Assembly: GCA_949471785.1 (NCBI GenBank)
Contig: CASWRE010000026.1
Location: 1 to 47,642, forward strand
DNA: 47,642 nt
Direction of reading: 5' to 3'
Source of the DNA: an uncultured Lachnospiraceae bacterium
Lineage (GTDB): Bacteria > Bacillota > Clostridia > Lachnospirales > Lachnospiraceae
Of the stretch, positions 1 through 8,905 are shown piece by piece; the stretch's first letter is position 1; each line of letters begins with the position of its first letter. A program made the position numbers and the translations under genes. The notes under the pieces were generated by a model. That model was not told the DNA's origin and did not search any database. It saw nothing but the letters and a program-made list of their open reading frames with translations.

Positions 1-1377
1 GTGTCTGTTGTCTTAAACACAATTTTTAGTTTTCTCCTTATCTGGTTTCACTCATGTGTAAATGCACTTGAAGGGAATACAGATAAATGGAAAAAAATTA
101 TTGAACATTTACATTGGTATGATGAGAAAACTCAGAAAAAAGTAATGGAAAAACTTTGCGTTGCTTGTGACGGTATGTCTGACTTAGAGAAAATACAAAT
201 AAAGGATGAAATAAGATATTTGATTTATCGACATAGATATTTTTCAGATGCAGATTGGTGTATGGGGGAAAAACAATTAGACTAGTAGGAGAAAATTCTA
301 AATGAAATTATTCTGGATGATGAAATATATGATTTCTTATATTTGTTTTCGCCTAGTTATGAGTTTCCTTTGTTACACCCAGTTTCATTTGATCAAGAAG
401 ATGGTATTGGCAGGACAAGAAATGAAAATGGGTTATTACGGGAAAAAGAAATAGAAACTTAAATTAGTATTTTTAAGGAACATCAATACTCGTTGGATAA
501 ATTGGTAGCGTTGGCGATAAAAGAAAATAAAAAATTAGTAGGTGAAGTTTTGGCACAGTTTTATTGTGGAGGGGTCTATGATGAAGACGTTCTTGGGATT
601 TTGTTGAAAGAAGATACAGAGGGTAACCATGTATATGATTATATAAGATTTTTGATATGGAAAGGCAATGCATGTCTGAACGATATTTTAAAAAAAGTAA
701 AAGATGTATCAGATAATGAAAATTTAATTGTTTATTTGATATTATTGGAGATAATAGAAGATAATGGTAATGCTATTATTGCATATAAGAATGATGCAAT
801 TAAAACAGCATACTGGAGTAGGAGTTTGAGACTTTGAATTTCAGAAAAAGCAAGTGAAAAAGTGTGTTTGTGGTTAGTTCAAATAATTTATAAGTCAGAT
901 GAAGATCGAGATATAGTTGATAAAGAAAAAAGTGATTTGGCGAATAAGGTATATTCGGGTTTTGATTAAGCAAAATTCTGTCCGACGGAGAAGGGTGGAA
1001 AAGTCAATTATGAGTTACTTAAAGAGTGGATGGATAAGTTTAAAGAGCTGCTGATTTTGCAAAAACAGGACAAATTGTTTGGGAATTTAATAGGGCATCT
1101 TTTGGCATATTCGCCCATTGAAGAAGATGGATATATGCCTTGTGAAGCGGTTCGAGTTATTATTGAGGAATATTATAGTGAATCTTTAAAAACTTCATAT
1201 GTTGTTGCAGAACAAAATAAGCGAGGCGTTTATACGGCTGATGCTGGACGATCAGAAATGAAATTACATCAGAAATATAGGAATAATGCGGAAGCACTTC
1301 AGTGCAAATATCCTCATACAGTTGTTGCAAACATCATTAAGACGAGGTATCATGTAAGTAGTATGTTGGTAAAATAG
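1..1377 (+). pseudogene. Decayed large protein, C-terminal part, nonsense-riddled
   Basis: Frame 1 reads as ordinary protein across the whole stretch but is cut by stops at 283-288 (two TAG in a row), 460-462 (TAA), 835-837 (TGA) and 967-969 (TAA), ending at TAG 1375-1377. No frameshift is needed to join the pieces. The text between stops is Lys/Glu/Ile-rich and mostly helical, with recognisable blocks such as RHRYFSDADW near the start, AYSPIEEDGYMPCEAVR near 1105-1155 and NKRGVYTADAGR near 1215-1250. These look like the C-terminal helical part of a long (probably over 1000 residues) hypothetical protein of accessory genomes. I cannot name the family. The true start lies upstream of the window, and base composition is far more AT-rich than the backbone from about 2036 on. 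Whether any fragment is translated cannot be seen; a relic is the simplest reading. Confidence 0.6.
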
Positions 1378-1406
1378 CGAAAATAAAAACGGAAAGGACT
1401 GGTTTT

Positions 1407-1580
1407 ATGGCTGTGGCATTAAAAGAAGATTATCAGAGAGCTTTGGACGAACAGAAAAAGGAAGTCCGAGAGCTTGTAATGGCTGGATTAGAACAGATAA
1501 AAGAAGGAAAGACAAAGGACTTTAATACTGTATGTGACAGATTGGAGAAGAAATACAGAGATGAGGCAATATTGGATTAG
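1407..1580 (+). CDS. Small antitoxin of a type II toxin-antitoxin pair
   Basis: This 57-residue, highly charged, helical protein starts at ATG 1407 behind a GGAAAGGA-type ribosome site and overlaps the start of the downstream toxin by 20 bases. That is the usual antitoxin-first arrangement with translational coupling. The sequence (MAVALKEDYQRALDEQKK at the start, a GLEQIKEGKTKDF block, then a basic-acidic tail) fits small RelE/ParE-partner antitoxins that wrap around the toxin, but no ribbon-helix-helix or AbrB signature is certain. Role inferred from position: neutralises the toxin encoded at 1561-1887 and probably represses the pair. It lies in the AT-rich island next to the decayed gene, consistent with horizontal acquisition. 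Confidence 0.65.
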   Translation: MAVALKEDYQRALDEQKKEVRELVMAGLEQIKEGKTKDFNTVCDRLEKKYRDEAILD

Positions 1581-1887
1581 GATTACGGAGTTGGCAGAGG
1601 CAGATTTAGAAAATGCTGGCGATTACATTGCCTATGAATTGAAAAATCCGTCTGCCGCTGAAAATACAGTAAATGGAATTCGTGCAAAGATAAATTCTCT
1701 GGTAAATTTTCCAGAGAGAAATGAATTGGATGAAGATGAGTCACTTGCTGGATTGGGTGTCCGAAAAGATTATTATCGCAATTACAAGATTTATTATGTG
1801 ATAGAGGGGGACACCATTTACATAGTTAGAATTTTGCATATGTTAGTCGATAGTAAAGCATGGATGTATCGGACATTTGGATTGTAA
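1561..1887 (+). CDS. RelE/ParE-superfamily toxin
   Basis: A protein of 108 residues from ATG 1561. An upstream GTG at 1534 is possible but buried in the antitoxin, and the family normally begins close to the RITELAEADL helix seen here. The order is typical of RelE/ParE toxins: an N-terminal helical hairpin (ADLENAGDYIAYEL), a second helix ending in LVNFPERN, then a beta sheet with GVRKDYYRNYKIYYVIEG and IYIVRILHMLVDSKAWM. The YRNYKIYYVIE strand and the final RILH strand are the hallmark elements. Members either cleave mRNA on the ribosome (RelE) or poison gyrase (ParE), and sequence alone does not decide between them here. Paired with the small gene at 1407-1580. Family call is firm, biochemical target unknown. 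Confidence 0.82.
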   Translation: MRQYWIRITELAEADLENAGDYIAYELKNPSAAENTVNGIRAKINSLVNFPERNELDEDESLAGLGVRKDYYRNYKIYYVIEGDTIYIVRILHMLVDSKAWMYRTFGL

Positions 1888-1893
1888 AATTTT

Positions 1894-2352
1894 ATGATAC
1901 AATGTGATACCCATACGATACCTGTTTGCTCTGAAAACCAAAATAATATGGAAAATATGCGAAATAAAAGGTATAAAATAGTAGGAGATACGCCTGAAAG
2001 ATTAACAAATAAGTTAATCATTAGGGAGATCGAATTGTCGGCGGTGGTCAATCTGGTATATCTGGCCGCCCGGGATAAATACCGCGTGGAACATGAGGAT
2101 AAAGCCGGGGAAGGGTATGTGGACTTTATCTTTTATCCCGGGCGCAAGGGGGCGGACGCGTTGATCCTGGAGCTCAAGGTGGATGATACGCCGGAAAATG
2201 CCATCCGCCAGATCCGGGAGAAAAATTATGCGCTCCGCTTTGAGGGAAAAGTGGGAGAAAAGCCAAAGTATACGGGACGGATTCTGGCGGCAGGGATCAG
2301 CTACAGCAGGAAGACCAGGGAGCATTCTTGCAGGGTGGAACGGCTGCGGTGA
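1894..2352 (+). pseudogene. 5'-truncated PD-(D/E)XK nuclease domain (DUF1703/AAA-associated)
   Basis: From about 2032 the frame matches the C-terminal nuclease-like domain of the AAA-ATPase/DUF1703 family: VVNLVYLAARDKYRVE, then an Asp in GYVDFIFYP followed by ALILELKVD. Together these give the D...ExK catalytic pattern, and IRQIREKNYALRF follows. Full-length members are usually about 500-580 residues with an N-terminal AAA domain, and none of that is present. The first ~46 codons (1894-2031) are AT-rich, unrelated to the family and belong to the island, so this open frame is a chance fusion across a junction. Base composition changes sharply at about 2035, which places the recombination point inside this gene. 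The remnant is followed 16 bases later by the convergent MBL-fold gene. It probably has no function. Confidence 0.72.
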
Positions 2353-2367
2353 CGGTAAAGTGGAGGG

Positions 2368-3171
2368 TTAAAACGTAATAATTTCCCCGTCATTCGGCAC
2401 AAATAAATTTCCATGGTAGTATTCCTGCCCCTCGGCGGTATACCTTTCCTTCCGGTGGGCCAGATCCTTGTCCTCGGTGTGCCAGAGGACGAGATTAGGG
2501 ATGCCGAGTTTCTCCGCCAGTTTACAGGCGTCCATGACGGTGCTGTGATGTTTCTCGTAGGGCTTGAACTTTTCCCGCTGGCTGTACAGGCAGAAAGCCT
2601 CGTGGAGCAGCCATCGGGCGCCCCGGACGTAGGGCAGCAGGGCTTCGCGGTAGGGCTCGTCGCCGGGGAAAGCCAGATGCACGCCGTTATCCATATGAAT
2701 ACTGCAGCCGAACTGCTTTTCCTTCGTAGAACCGATATCGAAGAAGGTGAAACGGTCGCCAAGAATTTCTTTCTGCTCCCCGTCCTCAACAACATGGAAG
2801 AGGATGCGTTTGTCGAAATGGGCCGTGAATTTTTTCCCTATGGTCAGGCAGGAGAGTGTCTTGATGGTGTTCACCAGCTCACCGTGGCAGTATATGTGCA
2901 GATCGCCTTTATAGCTGCCCTTGTTCATGGCGGTGGCGATCATGCGGACGATCCAGACCATGCCCAGGATGTGGTCGTTGTGGGCGTGGGTGACGAACAC
3001 ATGATGGATCTTTTCCAGAGGGATCTGCTGCTTTTCCAGGGCGAGGAGGATGCCGTTGCCGCCGCCGGCGTCGGTCAGAAAGTATTCCTCCCCTTTCTTC
3101 AGGGCAAAGCAGGTATTATAGCAGTGGACGGCCTGGGCGTTTCCCGTGCCGAGAACAATCAGTTTTTCCAT
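2368..3171 (-). CDS. MBL-fold metallohydrolase (RNase Z-like subgroup)
   Basis: A 267-residue protein with the metallo-beta-lactamase fold. The THAHNDH motif at residues 61-67 supplies the metal-binding His/Asp ligands, an Asp lies in LAFPGDEP, a late LLHEAFC strand carries the His seen in RNase Z-like enzymes, and a KHHST segment follows near residue 210. The N-terminus MEKLIVLGTGNAQA is a typical first beta strand, so this ATG is kept; a GGGAGG ribosome site precedes it. It probably hydrolyses a phosphodiester or ester substrate in the cytoplasm, but the substrate cannot be read from sequence. It is a single-gene unit with its own promoter at 3205-3233, convergent with the truncated nuclease gene and divergent from the truncated symporter. 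Confidence 0.85.
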   Translation of the reverse strand: MEKLIVLGTGNAQAVHCYNTCFALKKGEEYFLTDAGGGNGILLALEKQQIPLEKIHHVFVTHAHNDHILGMVWIVRMIATAMNKGSYKGDLHIYCHGELVNTIKTLSCLTIGKKFTAHFDKRILFHVVEDGEQKEILGDRFTFFDIGSTKEKQFGCSIHMDNGVHLAFPGDEPYREALLPYVRGARWLLHEAFCLYSQREKFKPYEKHHSTVMDACKLAEKLGIPNLVLWHTEDKDLAHRKERYTAEGQEYYHGNLFVPNDGEIITF

Positions 3172-3204
3172 TTTTTCGTACCTCCCGGATGATTTGCTGT
3201 GTAT

Positions 3205-3233
3205 ATCATAAATGAAGCAGCACCGGTATTCAA
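3205..3233 (-). promoter_or_regulatory. Sigma-A promoter for the MBL-fold gene
   Basis: On the minus strand TTGAAT (3228-3233) and TATGAT (3205-3210) are separated by exactly 17 bases. The -10 box lies about 30 bases before the gene's start at 3171. Both boxes are close to the sigma-A consensus. Confidence 0.7.
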
Positions 3234-3242
3234 GCGGCGCGC

Positions 3243-3998
3243 ATGAAAAAAGCGGACGCCCTTAAAAAAGTATTTGAGAGCGCCAATGAAGTGATCCAGA
3301 TGTATCTGAACTTCCTGATCAACAAGATCGGCCCGGTGGCTATTTTCTGCCTGGTAGCGAGGACATTTGCCATTTACGGCGCAGAGTATCTGGCGCCGGC
3401 GGCAGCCTATATCGTTTCCGCCATGGCGACCCTGCTGATTACCTGCTGTGTGCTCTATCCCCTCGGCGTATCCATTTTCACGGGCCTGAATCCGATGAAA
3501 TTCTTAAAGAAAATGGCTAAGGTCGGTGTGTTCGGTTTCTCCGTGAACTCTTCGGCGGCTACTCTTCCGCTGAACACCAAGACCTGTCTGGAGGAACTGG
3601 GCTGTTCTCAGGAGATCACAAGCTTTGTCCTTCCCACCGGTATGACCATCAATATGAATGGTACGACCATGATGCATATGTTCGCCGTTACCTTTATCGC
3701 GACGGCCGCCGGTATCCAGGTTACACCGGTGAATATGATTGTGATGGCTTTACTGTCTATCTGCGCGGCTGCCGGTACGCCGGCGATCCCGATCGCGGGA
3801 ACGACGATGATCTTTACGGTTCTGTCCGGTATGGGCTGGACTACGGACGCCTGTCTGCTGGGTTACGCCCTGGTGGTTGCCATCAACAGGCCGGTGGAGA
3901 TGTCCCTGCTGCCGCTGAATGTTATCGGCGACGCGGCTGTCAACGTGATCGTGAATGCGTCGGAGGGACAGCTGGATAAGGATGTGTATAATTCGTAA
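3243..3998 (+). pseudogene. 5'-truncated dicarboxylate/amino acid:cation symporter (DAACS)
   Basis: The 251 readable codons correspond to roughly the C-terminal 60 percent of a sodium:dicarboxylate/glutamate symporter. Visible hallmarks are the serine-rich hairpin NSSAATLPLNT near residues 102-112, TGMTINMNGTTMMH in the substrate-binding helix near 127-140, and GTPAIPIAGTTMIFTVLSG in the second hairpin and last helices. Family members are about 400-430 residues. The first three or so membrane helices are absent, and in-frame upstream codons reach a stop (3213-3215) without homology. No promoter or good ribosome site precedes ATG 3243. The segment just upstream is the divergent promoter of the MBL gene, so the 5' half was probably lost in a deletion. 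A shortened working protein is unlikely. Confidence 0.75.
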
Positions 3999-4025
3999 AA
4001 AAGGCTAGTGTGTGGCTGCGGGGAC

Positions 4026-4211
4026 GCCGCTGCGCCCCATCTGTATGCTCTGAACGGGCTGGGGCAACGCTGCGGCGAACAAAGTGCTAACTACAACTAA
4101 GACGCTCGGGAAGAGCCCTCGCGCCTAAGTTTTCGTAAGCACTGGATTTCACCTCCGCTAAAAACGCCCCTTGAATGCCCTTATCAGAGCATACAGATGG
4201 GGCGCAGCGGC
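4026..4211. repeat. 186-bp element bounded by a perfect 28-bp inverted repeat
   Basis: Positions 4026-4053 and 4184-4211 are exact reverse complements over 28 bases. The pairing begins with GCCGCTGCGCCCCATC on the left arm and stops cleanly on both sides. The 130-bp interior has a second, imperfect palindrome (about 4090-4143) that starts AGTGCTAAC, ends GTAAGCACT and has a GGG/CCC hairpin at its centre. There is no open frame and no obvious target-site duplication. It sits between the truncated symporter and the terminator before the next operon. It may be a palindromic intergenic repeat, a MITE remnant or a strong transcription barrier. Confidence 0.6.
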
Positions 4212-4238
4212 TGTGCACTCAGCGTTGAATACTTTTTT

Positions 4239-4273
4239 AAGAAGGAATGCCGTGGGGTGTTCCTTCTTTTTTC
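4239..4273 (+). terminator. Rho-independent terminator
   Basis: A perfect 9-bp stem, AAGAAGGAA (4239-4247) with TTCCTTCTT (4261-4269), and a 13-base loop is followed by a run of T. It lies between the symporter remnant and the large fusion gene, so it should insulate the next operon. No convincing promoter is visible in the 30 bases between it and ATG 4303. Confidence 0.7.
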
Positions 4274-4302
4274 AAATGATATATTTATTGTGTGGGGATA
4301 GG

Positions 4303-7300
4303 ATGATGGGGAAAGAAAAGATCGTTGCGGAGTATCGGATACCGCAGGGCGGAGTGGATCTGAAAGAGGTATTGTCTCTCTGTGAGCCCTATATGAATCA
4401 GGTCAGTGAGAAAGAGCCGGAGGAGGGCTGGCTTTTTTATACGTGGCATTTTCTTCTGGCGGAATATTTTCCGGAAAATTATTCCGTGGAGGAGTTTGAG
4501 GGCGGCAGGCAGGCGGTTTTTTATTATGTGGATGTGCTGAACGGCCTGTTTGCCAGAGAGGAGGCGGAGCTGCCTTTTGATCCGTGTCGGAGTTTTGCCC
4601 TTTTGGGGAAAGAGGAGGAGCGCGGCTGCAGCATCCGTTCCGAGTATAAACGGTTTCGGAAGTGCGTCGGGAAAAAGGGCGTGTACGCTTTTATGCGTCT
4701 TTCCCGGGTATGTACGCCCTACAATACTCTGGGGCATATTGCGGGGGTTCACCATGTGTCTATGTATATGGCCAGACAACTGGCGGCGAAGGGGGTCCCG
4801 GTGGATTTGGGGCTGATGTCCGGCGCGGCTTTGATGCACGACATTGGAAAATATGGATGCCGCCCGGAAGAGGGCAGGCGGGTGCCTTATCTCCACTACT
4901 ATTATACATACCAATATTGCCGGGAAAACCGTCTGGAAACCATAGGGGATATTGCTTCCAACCATTCGGTGTGGGATTTGGAGCTGGAAAATCTGTCGGC
5001 GGAGAGTCTTCTTCTGATCTACGCGGATTTTCGGGTGAAAAGTATCTATGATGCGGAGAAGAAGGAGCAGATTCATTTCTGGAGCCTGGATGAATCCTAT
5101 GAGGTGATCCTTGGTAAGCTGGATAACGTGGATGAGGCGAAGCGGACGCGCTATGCCAGGGTATACGCGAAGCTGAAAGATTTTGAGGAGTATATGGTCT
5201 CCCTGGGCTGCGCCGTGGATCTTGCCTCGGCGCCGGGGGAGGCTGTCAGGGAGAATCATGCTTCCCTGATGGATGGGGGAGAGATCGTCCGCCGGTTTAA
5301 AAATCTGGCCATCCGGACGAACCTGCAGATCATGAGCACGACGGCGCGGGAGGAACAGTTCATCAGCTTTCTGGAAAATATCCGGTCGGAGCGGGACTGG
5401 CGCCACGTGCGGGCGTATCTGACTGCCATAGAGGAATACTCCGCCTATCTTCCGCAGAACCAGAAGAGCGTGATCCTGGAATTCCTGTTTGCCATGCTGT
5501 CCCACAGGGACGGGGATATCCGCCGTCAGGCGGCCTCCATTGCCGGTATCCTGATGGCTGGCTATGAAATTGATTTCGGCAAGGAGATCCCGTCCGGTTT
5601 TCATGCGCCGAAGGTGGGAAAGAGCCTGGAAGATGTTTTCAGGAATTTCCTGGACAGACTGCTGTATCCTGAAGCCCATGCGGCGGAGCGGGAACGGCGC
5701 TTTGCCGGGTTTGCCATGAAAAATGTGTTGCACACCCTGTTGGACAGGGTAGATGGAGAGAAGAAAAAGCGGGTTCTGGAGGTCTATATCAGCCGCTGCC
5801 ATGAAGGGTACGACTCCCTCACAAAATTCTTCCTGATGTGCGGCGGCGCGGAGATCCGGTATGACCAGTGCAGCCGGAAACAGGCAGGGGCCCTGACGGA
5901 ATTTGCCTTCTCACTGATTTCGGGAGAGGGGGGCGGGGAAAGCCAGGTGGCGGCCCTGTATTTTATCCTGCTGTGGATGCGCCAGGGTTGGAAACCGGAG
6001 AAAAATGTATCGGACCTGATCACGGAGGGAATCCCCGCCATTAAGCAGAAACCTTACAGCGTACAGTTTCTGGCTGCCAGAATTCGGGAATTTTACCGGA
6101 TTCCCAGCGACCACGGTATGATCTATTATGATATAACTCATCTGTATATGGAGAATCAGCGTTCCGAGGTACCGTGGATCTATAAGTTTATGAATCTGGA
6201 GATCCTGAAGAAACGTCAGGGTGTGGAAAAAAGCCGGGAGCAGCTCTATCAGTATGCATCCCATTTGCTGCATATGCTGCAGTTTTCCGGGCAGATCGTC
6301 AACCGTCTGCAGGCCGGGGACAATCTTCTGGCGATTGTTCCGCTTCTGTCCAAGGCCCAGTGCCACGAGATCGTTCTGGAGTTGATCCGGGCTCTGGAAA
6401 TCGAGGAGTATGCTGTATCCAAATATATTCCGCCCTGTCTGGGTCAGATGTTCGCCCTGCTGGTGGAGGAGGAGAGAGATTATATCCTAACACAGCTCCA
6501 CAGGTTTTGCAGCGCGGATCACAGCCGGACGGTGATCGCCGTGCTGGAGACGGCGGGGAAAATCCTTCGCAACGGATCGGACAAAATATCTGATGGGGAG
6601 CGTTCCCGGGCCGAGGGTATCCTGTGCATTGGCATGGCAGATTATCGTGATGAAATCGTACAGGAAGCGTTCTATATTATGGGGCATGAGCTGTTCGGCA
6701 GCCGCAGCTTTACGCTGGACGAAAAACAGCGGTATTTTTCCGGACTGGCGAGAAAGATTCTCACACTGTTGAACTGGGATCGTCTGGGCCTCTATGTCTA
6801 TTTCAACGGCGCATCCCTGAACCGGATCTACCGTTTTATCAATGATTATATTGTAGACAGGGGAGGCTGCCCCTTTGAAGAGGACCATCTGCCCATTGCT
6901 TTTTTCCCGGGAGCCTTTGATCCGTTCTCTCTGGGGCATAAGCAGATCGTAAAAAGGATCAGGGAGATGGGCTTTCGGGTCTATCTGGCTGTGGACGAAT
7001 TTTCCTGGTCAAAGAAACCGCAGCCATTTGAGATCCGGCGAAGGATTCTGTCCATGTCAACGGCGGATATGGAGGAGGTTTATCTGTTCCCGGAGGAAAT
7101 CCCCATCAATATAGCCAATCCGGCGGATATGAGGCGGTTATCCCGTGTTTTTGCCGGAAAAGAAGTGCACATGGTTATGGGCAGCGATGTGGTGGAAAAC
7201 GCGTCGGCTTATCAGAAAGTACCGGAAGAGGGATCGGTGCATCAGTTTCCCCATATTATCTTTTCCAGAAATATCAGCGACGGGGAGGCGGGGAAGGGCA

Positions 7301-8901
7301 AGGAGTCGCTCTGTGAGGCACGCATATCGGGGGTTAAACGATATATGAAACTGCCGCCTCTGCTGGAAAATGTCAGCTCCACCCGGATTCGGGAAAATAT
7401 TAACGCGGGGAAGGATATCCTGGGGCTGGTGGACGAATGTGTTCAGAACTATATCTATCATTTGGGACTCTATACCATGGACCCCATTTACAAGAAAACA
7501 GCCCGGTTTCTGCAGGTGGACGCCAGGTTGGCGGAAGAAGGAGATGGCTTCTGGCGGATGGAGCTGTCCAATGGAGAAACTGTCTTCTCCCGTGTGGATT
7601 TTCATGATGTGGATGCCGCCCGGCTTATGCAGGAATGCGGGAGTATGGAGCAGGCGGAGATACTGAGAAGCCTGATTTCAGGCAGAACCGCCATGATTAC
7701 GGGTATACAGGGCGAGGTTACGAAATTTGACGACGGAAGGCTGACGGCTCTGAATGAGGCGCTGGAATATTTTCAGGAGAACAGTTATTCTTTTGCTCTC
7801 TGCAGGGATGGAGGAGAGAATGAGGATGCGTTAAGGCTTCACGGATTTCTTCCCGTGCAGGGGATCGCTTCTATGTACCTGCTGGATCTGCGCAGTCCGC
7901 TGGTATTGTTTTACGATACGCCGTCCTCCGTCAAGGAACCGATGGCGGACAGCGAAGCGCTGCGACTGACGCTTAGAAAATGCCACCTGCGCCTTCTGGA
8001 GGCGCTGACCGGACTGTATCCCGGCCGGCTGATTCTGTGCTTTTCTTCCGAGGTCATGAATTACCGGCTGATCCGCCTGATCACCGGTTCCAACCATGTG
8101 GGCATGCAGCCGGCCTCCTCGAAACAGAGGGGAGAGAAAATGTGCGTGCCCTTCGGCAAAATCCTCAAAGGGGTGCTTGTCCCCAACACGGTCACGAAAG
8201 GGCTGGATACGGAGAAAGTATATGAGAAGGATCTCTCATCTTTTACCATCTCCAATTTCCCGGGTTATGCGCCGCTTCCGGTACAGATACGGACCATAGG
8301 TTCCTTCGGAAGGCCGGTGATTCTGGTGGACGACTTGTATCACAGCGGCTATCGGATGCGGGCGATCACCCCGAATCTACAGGAGGAGGGGATTAAGAAC
8401 GCGGAGCTTATCGTGGGTGTGATATCGGGCCGGGGCCGGGATCTGGCCCAGGTAAACGGACAGAAGGTCCGGGCGGTGTACAGTGTGCCGAATATGCGGT
8501 CCTGGCTGATTGAATCGGATCTGTATCCGTTTCTCGGCGGGGACGGTGTGAAAAGTCAGGAAAAGGCTTCCAGGGAGATTATGGCTATTCCGTCCGTGAA
8601 TGCGATTCTCCCCTACGAGGCGCCGGCTTATCTGGAAGGCGGGTCTCTGACGTCTCTGTACGGGCTGTCACGGGTCTGCATGGAAAATGCCCGAGATATC
8701 TACCGGGTGCTGGAGCGGGAATACCGGAGGCAGTACGGCAGACAGCTCACCCTGGACAGAATCGGCGAGGTGGCGGCAGAACCCAGGTATCCGGATAATA
8801 TCGGGCTTAGCCGGGAGCGGCTGCATCAGGCGCCTTCGCGGATTCTGGAGGAAGAGCTGGAACGGTTGTGCAGGTTAAGGACGTTATGTGAAAGGAAGTA
8901 A
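4303..8901 (+). CDS. Giant fusion: HD domain, helical repeats, nucleotidylyltransferase, PRTase-like
   Basis: About 1532 residues from ATG 4303, chosen because GGGGATAGG precedes it and the longer frame would run back through a terminator. Visible modules: an HD phosphohydrolase-like domain with GVHHVS near residue 150 and LMHDIGK near 177; a long helical HEAT-like middle, about 330-830; a NadD/cytidylyltransferase-like domain with FFPGAFDPFSLGHKQ near 867-880 (an HxGH-type motif with Ser in first place) and SSTRIREN near 1025; a section at about 1060-1200 ending in a GNAT-like strand pattern; and a phosphoribosyltransferase-like module with VILVDDLYHSGYRM near 1339-1352, matching the PRPP-binding DD...(S/T)G loop. 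The combination suggests making, moving or removing a nucleotide or NAD-like group. The substrate is unknown. The dehydrogenase gene follows after 4 bases, so the two are surely co-transcribed. The domain reading is motif-based; the GNAT-like section is the weakest call. Confidence 0.75.
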   Translation: MMGKEKIVAEYRIPQGGVDLKEVLSLCEPYMNQVSEKEPEEGWLFYTWHFLLAEYFPENYSVEEFEGGRQAVFYYVDVLNGLFAREEAELPFDPCRSFALLGKEEERGCSIRSEYKRFRKCVGKKGVYAFMRLSRVCTPYNTLGHIAGVHHVSMYMARQLAAKGVPVDLGLMSGAALMHDIGKYGCRPEEGRRVPYLHYYYTYQYCRENRLETIGDIASNHSVWDLELENLSAESLLLIYADFRVKSIYDAEKKEQIHFWSLDESYEVILGKLDNVDEAKRTRYARVYAKLKDFEEYMVSLGCAVDLASAPGEAVRENHASLMDGGEIVRRFKNLAIRTNLQIMSTTAREEQFISFLENIRSERDWRHVRAYLTAIEEYSAYLPQNQKSVILEFLFAMLSHRDGDIRRQAASIAGILMAGYEIDFGKEIPSGFHAPKVGKSLEDVFRNFLDRLLYPEAHAAERERRFAGFAMKNVLHTLLDRVDGEKKKRVLEVYISRCHEGYDSLTKFFLMCGGAEIRYDQCSRKQAGALTEFAFSLISGEGGGESQVAALYFILLWMRQGWKPEKNVSDLITEGIPAIKQKPYSVQFLAARIREFYRIPSDHGMIYYDITHLYMENQRSEVPWIYKFMNLEILKKRQGVEKSREQLYQYASHLLHMLQFSGQIVNRLQAGDNLLAIVPLLSKAQCHEIVLELIRALEIEEYAVSKYIPPCLGQMFALLVEEERDYILTQLHRFCSADHSRTVIAVLETAGKILRNGSDKISDGERSRAEGILCIGMADYRDEIVQEAFYIMGHELFGSRSFTLDEKQRYFSGLARKILTLLNWDRLGLYVYFNGASLNRIYRFINDYIVDRGGCPFEEDHLPIAFFPGAFDPFSLGHKQIVKRIREMGFRVYLAVDEFSWSKKPQPFEIRRRILSMSTADMEEVYLFPEEIPINIANPADMRRLSRVFAGKEVHMVMGSDVVENASAYQKVPEEGSVHQFPHIIFSRNISDGEAGKGKESLCEARISGVKRYMKLPPLLENVSSTRIRENINAGKDILGLVDECVQNYIYHLGLYTMDPIYKKTARFLQVDARLAEEGDGFWRMELSNGETVFSRVDFHDVDAARLMQECGSMEQAEILRSLISGRTAMITGIQGEVTKFDDGRLTALNEALEYFQENSYSFALCRDGGENEDALRLHGFLPVQGIASMYLLDLRSPLVLFYDTPSSVKEPMADSEALRLTLRKCHLRLLEALTGLYPGRLILCFSSEVMNYRLIRLITGSNHVGMQPASSKQRGEKMCVPFGKILKGVLVPNTVTKGLDTEKVYEKDLSSFTISNFPGYAPLPVQIRTIGSFGRPVILVDDLYHSGYRMRAITPNLQEEGIKNAELIVGVISGRGRDLAQVNGQKVRAVYSVPNMRSWLIESDLYPFLGGDGVKSQEKASREIMAIPSVNAILPYEAPAYLEGGSLTSLYGLSRVCMENARDIYRVLEREYRRQYGRQLTLDRIGEVAAEPRYPDNIGLSRERLHQAPSRILEEELERLCRLRTLCERK

Positions 8902-8905
8902 ACGG

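Noticed and set aside
2413..3192. Plus-strand frame opposite the MBL gene
   Set aside because: Val/Gly/Asp-rich shadow; the minus strand has the THAHNDH motif, ribosome site and promoter.
4171..4302. Longer start at ATG 4171 for the giant fusion gene
   Set aside because: The added codons run through the 28-bp inverted repeat and a T-tailed terminator and have no ribosome site.
4285..5802. Minus-strand open frame of about 505 codons opposite the giant fusion gene
   Set aside because: Composition is rich in Arg, His, Pro and Leu as expected for an antisense shadow; no family motif and no ribosome site. The plus strand has clear HD motifs here.
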